In this document: piece after piece, positions 7,802-13,111 of the stretch | Position numbering within the stretch: the stretch's first letter is position 1 | Layout: every line of letters starts with the position of its first letter | Source of the DNA: an uncultured Lachnospiraceae bacterium | GTDB taxonomy: Bacteria; Bacillota; Clostridia; Lachnospirales; Lachnospiraceae | Length of the DNA: 13,111 nt | Reading direction: 5' to 3' | Assembly: GCA_910586955.1 (NCBI GenBank) | Contig: CAJUMM010000073.1 | Span: forward strand, 1-13,111 | Notes under the pieces: generated by a model | Database searches by the model: none | What the model saw: only the letters and a program-made list of their open reading frames with translations | Told to the model about the DNA's origin: nothing | Made by a program: the position numbers and the translations under genes

Positions 7802-7810
7802 ATTATATCA
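7802..7810 (-). promoter_or_regulatory. Extended -10 promoter of putP
   Basis: Read on the minus strand this is TGATATAAT, a TGn extended -10 joined to a perfect TATAAT. The region 17 bp upstream is GC-rich and has no good -35, as is common for extended -10 promoters. The predicted start near 7795 gives a short leader of about 28 nt before the putP ATG. Confidence 0.65.
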
Positions 7811-7884
7811 GCTCCGCCCCGGTTCCGCCAGATCCAAACGAAAAACTAGACTAAAGTTTATACGTTATTCTCACTAAACAGTAA

Positions 7885-7908
7885 AATCCCTTGTAAATAC
7901 AAGGGATT
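7885..7908 (-). terminator. Likely terminator of the tetR gene
   Basis: AATCCCTTGTA (7885-7895) pairs perfectly with 7898-7908, leaving a tight loop. On the minus strand it is followed by TTTTACTGTTTAG, a moderate U-tract. It lies about 75 nt past the tetR stop and before the putP promoter, so it would insulate putP. Between it and tetR is AT-rich sequence with no other feature I can support. Confidence 0.65.
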
Positions 7909-7980
7909 CTTCATATACTTCTAATTGTATTTTTTATGGTATCCGGGGAATTTACAAAAAATTTGTACAATTTTATAGGG

Positions 7981-8583
7981 CTATTGCCTGTCCCTCTCCC
8001 AATTTCGTATTTCATGGAGAAACATGGGCATCATTTTGGCTCCGTACTCCCGCAGGGAATACTCCCCGTTGCAGATGCACCAGTCATAGAGCAGGGCCCG
8101 CTCGCAGAGGGCATACATCTTCGTAATATCATAGGAAGACATGGAAGTGACCAGCTCCCCCCGCTTCTGGCCCTGGGCCGCAATCTCATTCAGCAGGCGG
8201 TAGTACAGGCGGTTCCGGTCCAGCAGATGCTTCTCCCCCCGGGTCACCAGCTGGGAGGAATAGAGGGACGCCAGAAGCTCCCGGGAAACACTGGTCTCAA
8301 TCATGCCGAAGAGCTCCCGGTTCAGATACATAAGCTTCTCAAAGGAGTCCTCTTCCGGATCCAGAGCCGGAAGCAGCTCCTCGTATTTGTCGTCAAAGAG
8401 ATAGGAAAGGGAACTTAGAAGAGCATCCTTCCCGTCAAAGTAGTGGTAAAAAGTCCCCTTGGAAGTACCCGCCTCCCGGATAATCTCGTCTACCGTGGTA
8501 TCGTCATACCCCTGCCGGTAGAACAGCTTCCAGGCTGCGGTGACAATCTTTTTCTTTGTAAGCTGCTTCTTCTGCTTTGCCAT
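7981..8583 (-). CDS. TetR/AcrR-family transcriptional regulator
   Basis: A 200-residue one-component regulator. The N-terminal DNA-binding domain covers about residues 9-55, with the helix-turn-helix segment TTVDEIIREAGTSKGTFYHY (29-48) followed by FDGKDAL, which is diagnostic of the family. The remaining 140 residues are the variable ligand/dimer domain, so the effector cannot be predicted. GGGAGGTG lies a few nt before the ATG at 8583. The gene is divergent from a methyltransferase gene, and their promoters overlap, so it probably represses itself and perhaps that neighbour; this is inference from layout. Confidence 0.94.
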   Translation of the reverse strand: MAKQKKQLTKKKIVTAAWKLFYRQGYDDTTVDEIIREAGTSKGTFYHYFDGKDALLSSLSYLFDDKYEELLPALDPEEDSFEKLMYLNRELFGMIETSVSRELLASLYSSQLVTRGEKHLLDRNRLYYRLLNEIAAQGQKRGELVTSMSSYDITKMYALCERALLYDWCICNGEYSLREYGAKMMPMFLHEIRNWERDRQ

Positions 8584-8597
8584 AAGGCACCTCCCGC

Positions 8598-8626
8598 TTG
8601 ACGCTTCCTCTCCTTCCTAGTATAAT
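8598..8626 (+). promoter_or_regulatory. Promoter of the methyltransferase gene
   Basis: -35 TTGACG (8598-8603) and a perfect -10 TATAAT (8621-8626) are separated by 17 bp. Transcription would start near 8633. The -35 lies in the leader of the divergent tetR gene, 15 bp upstream of its ATG, so a regulator bound here could affect both genes. Confidence 0.78.
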
Positions 8627-8648
8627 GCAGCTGAGTACTAAAATACAA
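8619..8648 (-). promoter_or_regulatory. Promoter of tetR, overlapping the divergent promoter
   Basis: On the minus strand, -35 TTGTAT (8643-8648) and -10 TATACT (8619-8624) are 18 bp apart. The -10 shares five base pairs with the -10 of the oppositely directed promoter. Confidence 0.6.
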
Positions 8649-8673
8649 GCAGAGAAGGTATGAGGTTTTATTT

Positions 8674-9534
8674 ATGTGGATAGCTGACGGCTGGAAAGAC
8701 TACGAAGTACTGGACACCTCCAAAGGAGAAAAACTGGAGCGCTGGGGCTCCTACCTGCTGGTAAGGCCGGATCCCCAGGTGATCTGGGACACCCCCCGGA
8801 CCCACCAGGGCTGGCAGACAAGAAACGGCCACTATCACCGCAGCAAAAAGGGCGGCGGGGAGTGGGAATTTTTCCATCTGCCGGAACAGTGGGACATCCA
8901 TTACCGGAAATTAACCTTCCATCTCAAGCCCTTCAGCTTTAAACACACAGGGCTTTTCCCGGAGCAGGCCGCCAACTGGGACTGGTTCTCCGGAAAAATC
9001 CGCCAGGCCGGGCGCCCCATAAAAGTCCTCAACCTCTTCGCCTACACGGGAGGGGCCACCCTGGCCGCCGCTGAGGCAGGGGCAGCCGTCACTCACGTGG
9101 ACGCCTCCAAGGGCATGGTGGGCTGGGCCAAAGAAAATGCCCGCTCCTCCGGGCTTTCTGACGCTCCCATCCGCTGGATCGTGGATGACTGCGTAAAATT
9201 TGTGGAGCGGGAAATCCGCCGGGGCAGCCGGTATGACGCCATTATCATGGATCCGCCCTCCTACGGCCGGGGGCCCAAGGGAGAAATCTGGAAGATCGAA
9301 GAGGCCATCTACCCCTTAATCTGCCTCTGTGCCAAGCTCTTAAGCGAAGAGCCCCTTTTCTTTCTGGTCAATTCCTACACTACGGGACTTGCCCCGGCAG
9401 TCCTAACCTACATGCTCTCCACGGCCCTTAAATCCTTCGGAGGAAGGACCGATTCCCAGGAGGTGGGACTGCCTGTAACCCTAAGCGGCCTCATTCTCCC
9501 CTGCGGAGCCAGCGGCCGCTGGGAAAGCACCTGA
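8674..9534 (+). CDS. Class I SAM-dependent methyltransferase, RlmI/RlmK-like
   Basis: A 286-residue Rossmann-fold methyltransferase. SAM-binding motif I is VLNLFAYTGGATLAAAEAGA (118-137), followed by the acidic motif II THVDAS (140-145). Motif IV is DPPSYGRG (193-200), as in the family that includes the 23S rRNA cytosine and guanine methyltransferases RlmI and RlmKL. It lacks the N-terminal PUA domain of RlmI; residues 1-110 form a different, Trp-rich N-terminal region (WGSYLLVRPDPQVIWDTP). The target is probably rRNA but this is family inference. GAGG at 8662-8665 lies 8 nt before the ATG. It stands alone behind a strong promoter divergent from tetR, and converges on the gene at 9558. Confidence 0.88.
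   Translation: MWIADGWKDYEVLDTSKGEKLERWGSYLLVRPDPQVIWDTPRTHQGWQTRNGHYHRSKKGGGEWEFFHLPEQWDIHYRKLTFHLKPFSFKHTGLFPEQAANWDWFSGKIRQAGRPIKVLNLFAYTGGATLAAAEAGAAVTHVDASKGMVGWAKENARSSGLSDAPIRWIVDDCVKFVEREIRRGSRYDAIIMDPPSYGRGPKGEIWKIEEAIYPLICLCAKLLSEEPLFFLVNSYTTGLAPAVLTYMLSTALKSFGGRTDSQEVGLPVTLSGLILPCGASGRWEST
9509..9522. repeat. 14-bp perfect palindrome near the 3' end of the methyltransferase gene
   Basis: CCAGCGGCCGCTGG reads the same on both strands, with no loop, 10 bp before the stop codon. It lies inside coding sequence and could be a chance result of GC-rich codons. It has no U-tract and is not a good terminator. Confidence 0.5.
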
Positions 9535-9557
9535 CAACCGCTCCCGCCGGAAGTTTC

Positions 9558-9977
9558 TTAATACATTGCCTGAGAAAGGGCAGAAATAAAGGCACCGAAA
9601 ATAAAGAAAGAAACAATGGTCAGAAGAACCGAAATTGCCATATAAATAAGGTAGGCCTTAAAGAAGTTTGATTTGCTCTTTTTCTCTTTCTCGCTGAAGG
9701 CCCATACAAAAGCCATAATAATATTGGCACAGGGAATCATCATTACCAAGAGGGAAATCATCCACTCTCCCATGGTAATGGGGATTTCCGTCTCATCTTG
9801 GCTGGGCGCATACTGATACTGCAGCTGCTCCTGTATGTTAGGCCGCTGATAGGAAGACTGTAGCTGCTCCTGTACCGTAGGCTTAGCCTGGCCGTAAGGG
9901 GACTGGCTTTGGCCCGGCTGTCCATAAGGCTGTGACTGGTTATTCTGGCTATCCTGGCTGTTGTACATATCATCCAT
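9558..9977 (-). CDS. Gln-rich two-helix membrane protein, unknown function
   Basis: About 139 residues. The first 60 are low-complexity and rich in Gln, Ser, Tyr and Pro (for example QSQPYGQPGQSQSPYGQ), with a 13-residue duplication (TVQEQLQSSYQRP then NIQEQLQYQYAPS). Two membrane helices follow at about 72-94 and 109-134, joined by a short basic loop with EKEKKSKSNFFK. The layout, a soluble disordered head before two helices, recalls dispanin-like proteins, but I do not see their conserved motif and assign no family. The ATG at 9977 is preferred because AGGAGG at 9987-9992 is 9 nt away; an ATG at 9983 has only 3 nt. It lies 54 nt downstream of the DUF2752 gene on the same strand and may share its transcript. 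Confidence 0.82.
   Translation of the reverse strand: MDDMYNSQDSQNNQSQPYGQPGQSQSPYGQAKPTVQEQLQSSYQRPNIQEQLQYQYAPSQDETEIPITMGEWMISLLVMMIPCANIIMAFVWAFSEKEKKSKSNFFKAYLIYMAISVLLTIVSFFIFGAFISALSQAMY
9823..9874 (-). repeat. Tandem 39-bp duplication inside the Gln-rich gene
   Basis: The 13-bp core AGCTGCTCCTGTA occurs at 9823-9835 and again at 9862-9874, exactly 39 bp (13 codons) apart, with partial similarity across the rest of the unit. It encodes the repeated QEQLQ segment. It is in frame, so copy-number change would alter head length without breaking the gene. Confidence 0.65.
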
Positions 9978-10031
9978 CTTCATACTCCTCCTGCTCTATG
10001 TTCTTTGGTTTTCAGTGTAGCATTTTTTCCT

Positions 10032-10433
10032 TTAAACTGCAAGCTTTCCCGGAAACCCATAAACCACCCTCCAGGCATACAGCCCCAGCATCCCCAGAAG
10101 AAGAAGCACCAGAAAGCCCTTCATCCATTTGGAAGGCTTTGTCCGGTTCTTTAAATATCGGCGGGTTCCAAACCAGAGCCCTAAAATTATCCACCCGAAC
10201 ACCAGGGGCTGCAGCTCCCAGGCCTGCCCCCACTTCCCGGACAGGACCATCCAAAGAGCCCGGGTCATCCCGCAGCCCGGGCAGGGAAAATGAAAGACAA
10301 TCATCATGGGGCAGAACTGCCCGAACAAAAAATGGACAGCCAGATAGTAAAGCCCTATGGCCAGAATGGCATAGCGCAGATTCTGCAAATCTTCTCTCAA
10401 AAGACGGAAGCCCTGCCGTATTCGCTCCTTCAT
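10032..10433 (-). CDS. DUF2752-type small membrane protein
   Basis: A 133-residue hydrophobic protein with the CPGCGMTR motif (Cys51-Arg58), the hallmark of the DUF2752 family, whose function is unknown. About three membrane segments are seen, near residues 20-38, 75-91 and 105-125. The two cysteines may bind metal or be redox active, which is inference. The ATG at 10433 is the first in-frame start after a stop; its ribosome site (AAAGGGG, 12 nt away) is weak. It lies past the aldolase terminator, so it probably has its own promoter or depends on read-through, and it precedes the Gln-rich membrane protein by 54 nt. Confidence 0.85.
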   Translation of the reverse strand: MKERIRQGFRLLREDLQNLRYAILAIGLYYLAVHFLFGQFCPMMIVFHFPCPGCGMTRALWMVLSGKWGQAWELQPLVFGWIILGLWFGTRRYLKNRTKPSKWMKGFLVLLLLGMLGLYAWRVVYGFPGKLAV

Positions 10434-10508
10434 GCTTTTTACAAACCCCTTTCCGCCCTAAAGGACTTCTCTCCGCCTGCAAGGAAACGCCAAGGGTCCT
10501 GCCGGAAG

Positions 10509-10543
10509 AAAAAAGGAAGACCGCAGAGCTTCTGCGATCTTCC
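10509..10543 (-). terminator. Intrinsic terminator of the aldolase gene
   Basis: On the minus strand a 13-bp stem (10531-10543 with 10515-10527) with a 3-nt loop is followed by six T residues (10509-10514). One pair is U-G on the minus-strand RNA but would be an A-C mismatch on the plus strand, which fits a terminator selected for minus-strand transcription. It starts 23 nt past the aldolase stop codon. Confidence 0.92.
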
Positions 10544-10565
10544 CTGTATCGTTTCGGTTCGATTC

Positions 10566-11504
10566 TCAGGCTTTGCCTGCGCTTCCCAGGACATCCTGGA
10601 TCTTGTGGGCAACTACCGCCTTCACATTGGCACGGGCTACGGTGAGATACTGTCTCGGATCGAAGTAGTCGGGATGCTCCTGCATCACCTGGCGGATACC
10701 GGCAGTGAGGCCGAGACGGAGATCGGAGTCAATATTGATCTTGCAGACTGCGGATCTGGCAGCCTCACGAAGCTGCTCCTCAGGAACACCGATGGCATCC
10801 TTCAGGGCTCCGCCGTTCTCGTTGATAATCTTCACATACTCCTGGGGAACGGAGGACGCTCCGTGGAGAACGATGGGGAAGCCGGGGATTCTCTGCTCAA
10901 TCTCATGGAGGATATCAAAACGAAGCTGGGGCTTGGTGCCCGGTTTAAACTTGAATGCGCCATGGCTTGTACCAATGGCGATGGCAAGGGAGTCAACTCC
11001 CGTCTTGCTCACGAACTCCTCTACCTCATCCGGCTGCGTATAGGAAGAATCTTCCGCAGATACATTCACATCATCCTCGATACCTGCAAGCTTCCCAAGC
11101 TCTGCCTCTACCACTGCGCCGTGGGCGTGGGCATACTCTACCACTTTCTTTGTAATCTCAATATTCTCCTCAAAGGGATACTTGGAAGCATCGATCATAA
11201 CGGAGGAGAAGCCGCCGTCTACACAGGACTTGCAGATCTCAAAGTCTGCACCGTGATCCAGATGCAGGGCAATCGGAATGTTAGGATTCTCGATAATCGC
11301 AGCCTCAACAAGCTTGGTCAGATACGTATGATTCGCATACTTCCTGGCTCCTGCAGACACCTGCAGAATGATGGGGGAATTCAGCTCGCCGGCTGCTTCC
11401 GTAATCGCCTGTACGATCTCCATGTTGTTCACATTGAAAGCGCCGATTGCATAGCCGCCCTCATATGCCTTCTTGAACATTTCGGTTGTTGTAACTAATG
11501 CCAT
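10566..11504 (-). CDS. fba: Class II fructose-1,6-bisphosphate aldolase
   Basis: A 312-residue zinc-dependent aldolase that splits fructose-1,6-bisphosphate to dihydroxyacetone phosphate and glyceraldehyde-3-phosphate in glycolysis and reverses this in gluconeogenesis. The metal and catalytic signatures are in order: HLDHG with the catalytic Asp83 and ligand His84, VEAELG with Glu135, GTSHGAFKF with His181, and LHGASS with His214; NIDSDLR near the C-terminus binds substrate phosphate. I chose the ATG at 11504, preceded by GAGGGTGAT, over a GTG at 11513 that lies inside that site. It has its own promoter and terminator and is divergent from the purF-like gene. Family call is firm; related class II aldolases for tagatose-bisphosphate are less likely. 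Confidence 0.96.
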   Translation of the reverse strand: MALVTTTEMFKKAYEGGYAIGAFNVNNMEIVQAITEAAGELNSPIILQVSAGARKYANHTYLTKLVEAAIIENPNIPIALHLDHGADFEICKSCVDGGFSSVMIDASKYPFEENIEITKKVVEYAHAHGAVVEAELGKLAGIEDDVNVSAEDSSYTQPDEVEEFVSKTGVDSLAIAIGTSHGAFKFKPGTKPQLRFDILHEIEQRIPGFPIVLHGASSVPQEYVKIINENGGALKDAIGVPEEQLREAARSAVCKINIDSDLRLGLTAGIRQVMQEHPDYFDPRQYLTVARANVKAVVAHKIQDVLGSAGKA

Positions 11505-11549
11505 TGTTATCACCCTCGCTTTGTTTGTAATATTTTAATGGTTAGGACT

Positions 11550-11578
11550 AGTATACTACAAATTGGAAAACACATCAA
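11550..11578 (-). promoter_or_regulatory. Promoter of fba
   Basis: On the minus strand, -35 TTGATG (11573-11578) and -10 TATACT (11550-11555) are separated by 17 bp. The start near 11543 gives a leader of about 40 nt. Confidence 0.75.
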
Positions 11579-11638
11579 TGCGGAATTCAAAATTTTTGCA
11601 AATATCTGTCTGGACTTTCGGACTATTCTATGATACGT

Positions 11639-11647
11639 TGATATTAT
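11639..11647 (+). promoter_or_regulatory. Extended -10 promoter of the purF-like gene
   Basis: TGATATTAT is a TGn extended -10 with one mismatch in the hexamer. No good -35 is present at the usual distance. An alternative -10, TATGAT at 11629-11634, also lacks a -35. The predicted start near 11654 leaves a leader of about 28 nt; there is no room downstream of it for a purine riboswitch, and no such structure was seen upstream. Confidence 0.5.
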
Positions 11648-11681
11648 CACAGTTTATATGACAGCACAAAGGAGACATGCT

Positions 11682-13088
11682 ATGGGTGGATTTTTTGGAG
11701 TCGCTTCCAAAAGCGACTGTTTATTTGATTTATTTTTTGGAGTTGACTATCATTCCCATCTTGGGACCCGCCGGGGCGGCATGGCCGTCTACGGGGAGAA
11801 AGGTTTTGACCGGGCCATTCACAACATTGAGAACACCCCCTTCCGCACCAAATTTGACAAAGATATGCGGGAAATGGAAGGAAATCTGGGCATTGGCTGT
11901 ATCTCGGACTACGAACCCCAGCCCTTAATTGTCCGCTCCCATCACGGCACCTTCGCCATCACTACCGTAGGACGCATTAACAATACCAATGATATTACCA
12001 AGATGATTTTTGAAAAAGGCAACGCCCACTTTCTGGAAATGAGCGGCGGGGATATCAATCCCACGGAACTGGTGGCTGCCATTATCAACCAGAAATTAAA
12101 TCTCATCGACGGCATCCGGTATGCCCAGGAATTGATTGAAGGCTCCATGAGCTTCCTGATTATGACCCCCAGGGGAATCTATGCCGCCCGTGACAAGATG
12201 GGCCGCACGCCTGTGGTAATCGGACAGAAAAAAGACGCCTGGTGTGTCTCCTTCGAAAACTTCGCCTACCTGAACCTGGGTTATTCCGATTTCAAGGAGC
12301 TGGGACCGGGAGAGGTGGTTATCCTCACCCCGGAAGGAGCCCAGACCTTAATTGCACCGGGGAAAGACATGAAAATCTGTACCTTCCTCTGGGTCTACTA
12401 CGGCTATCCTTCCAGCTCCTATCAAGGGGTCAGTGTAGAGCAGATGCGGTACAACTGCGGCGCCAAGATGGCCCGGAGGGACAATGTGAGGCCCGACACG
12501 GTAGCCGGGGTCCCGGATTCGGGAATCGCCCACGCCATCGGCTACTCCAACGCCTCCGGCATTCCCTTTACACGGCCTTTTATCAAGTACACCCCCACCT
12601 GGCCCCGCTCCTTTATGCCCACCATCCAGAGCAAACGGAATCTCATAGCCAAGATGAAACTGCTGCCTGTACACGAGCTTATTGAGGGGAAAAGCCTTCT
12701 GCTCATTGACGACTCTATCGTCCGGGGCACACAGCTTGGAGAGACCACAGAATTTCTTTACCAGAGCGGTGCGAAAGAAGTCCACATCCGGCCCGCCTGC
12801 CCGCCCATCCTCTACGGCTGCAAATACCTGAATTTCTCCCGCTCCTCCTCGGAAATGGATCTCATCGCCCGCCGAGTCATCGGAAAGCTGGAGGAGGGCC
12901 CAGTCACCGACGAAATTCTTAAGGAGTATGCGGATCCGGAATCCGGCAAATACGAACAGATGCTGGAGGAAATCCGCAAGCAGCTGAACTTCACCACCCT
13001 GCGCTACAACCGCCTGGATGATATGGTGGAGGCCACAGGGCTTAATCCGGATCACCTCTGCACCTACTGCTGGAACGGCAGAGAGTAA
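11682..13088 (+). CDS. PurF-like phosphoribosyl-amidotransferase homologue, glutaminase site lost
   Basis: A 468-residue homologue of amidophosphoribosyltransferase (PurF), which makes 5-phosphoribosylamine from PRPP and glutamine. The start is the ATG at 11682, with AGGAG 7 nt upstream; the encoded N-terminus is MGGFFGVA, where PurF has a nucleophilic Cys directly after the initiator or propeptide. The canonical GHTRYST and HNGN glutaminase motifs are also replaced (GCIS at 72-75, TVGR at 95-98). By contrast the PRPP loop LLLIDDSIVRGTQ (339-351) and the VPDSGIAHAIGYSNASGIP segment are conserved, and Cys233, Cys380, Cys460 and Cys463 match the four ligands of the [4Fe-4S] cluster of B. subtilis PurF. 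It may be ammonia-dependent or a regulatory paralogue. A canonical purF elsewhere in the genome would support the latter. No purF symbol is given because activity is doubtful. Confidence 0.88.
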   Translation: MGGFFGVASKSDCLFDLFFGVDYHSHLGTRRGGMAVYGEKGFDRAIHNIENTPFRTKFDKDMREMEGNLGIGCISDYEPQPLIVRSHHGTFAITTVGRINNTNDITKMIFEKGNAHFLEMSGGDINPTELVAAIINQKLNLIDGIRYAQELIEGSMSFLIMTPRGIYAARDKMGRTPVVIGQKKDAWCVSFENFAYLNLGYSDFKELGPGEVVILTPEGAQTLIAPGKDMKICTFLWVYYGYPSSSYQGVSVEQMRYNCGAKMARRDNVRPDTVAGVPDSGIAHAIGYSNASGIPFTRPFIKYTPTWPRSFMPTIQSKRNLIAKMKLLPVHELIEGKSLLLIDDSIVRGTQLGETTEFLYQSGAKEVHIRPACPPILYGCKYLNFSRSSSEMDLIARRVIGKLEEGPVTDEILKEYADPESGKYEQMLEEIRKQLNFTTLRYNRLDDMVEATGLNPDHLCTYCWNGRE

Positions 13089-13111
13089 CAACCTCCAGGC
13101 CAAAAACCGTA

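Noticed and set aside
7951..7975. Near-palindrome around TGTACA as a TetR operator
   Set aside because: It lies downstream of tetR, not near a promoter I can support, in AT-rich sequence where such symmetry is common.
8660..8683. Seven-codon leader peptide overlapping the methyltransferase start
   Set aside because: The only ribosome-like site is too close to its ATG, and its codons show no regulatory pattern.
11606..11640. PurR box or purine riboswitch upstream of the purF-like gene
   Set aside because: A repeated GGACT and a TCCGAA-like stretch on the minus strand do not match the PurBox well, and no three-helix purine aptamer can be drawn.
11658..11681. Earlier start of the purF-like gene
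   Set aside because: It would place the AAAGGAG ribosome site inside the coding region; even so, it would not supply an N-terminal Cys.

Overview
This window looks like part of a chromosome from a gut-type Bacillota, most likely a Lachnospiraceae/Clostridia member. The basis is a moderately GC-rich genome with strong AGGAGG-type ribosome binding sites, an [4Fe-4S]-type PurF homologue, a class II aldolase, a ddl-murF pair and a short sigma-70-like protein. The genus cannot be fixed from the sequence alone. Bases 1-31 are not genomic: they match the 3' part of the Illumina TruSeq read-2 adapter, so the left edge is an assembly or library artefact and the first gene is truncated.

Layout. (A) Positions 32-5173, plus strand, form a tight five-gene run: 3' part of malQ (4-alpha-glucanotransferase), a PlsC-type acyltransferase, ddl (D-Ala-D-Ala ligase), murF, and a Gfo/Idh/MocA oxidoreductase that overlaps murF by ATGA. 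The middle genes serve membrane lipid and peptidoglycan precursor synthesis; the role of the oxidoreductase is unknown. (B) Positions 5174-5666 hold a cold-shock protein gene with its own consensus promoter, a leader with a 24-bp perfect hairpin, and a terminator shared with the convergent unit. (C) Positions 5672-7810, minus strand, hold a putP-type sodium/proline symporter overlapping by 1 nt a small protein resembling sigma-70 regions 2 and 3, without region 4 and without the aromatic promoter-melting residues. (D) Positions 7885-9534 hold a TetR-family regulator (minus) and a class I SAM-dependent methyltransferase (plus), divergently transcribed from promoters whose -10 elements overlap. 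(E) Positions 9558-11578, minus strand, hold class II fructose-bisphosphate aldolase with its own promoter and terminator, then a DUF2752-type membrane protein and a Gln-rich two-helix membrane protein. (F) Positions 11639-13088, plus strand, hold a PurF-like protein.

Most of the content is housekeeping. The two most unusual proteins are the PurF homologue, which keeps the PRPP-binding loop and four candidate Fe-S cysteines but has lost the N-terminal nucleophilic cysteine and other glutaminase signatures, and the sigma-like protein, which keeps the core-RNAP-binding region but not the promoter-opening residues. The cold-shock leader hairpin is the clearest non-coding structure. No RNA genes, CRISPR array, insertion sequence or phage genes were seen, and no gene-free stretch exceeds 300 bases.
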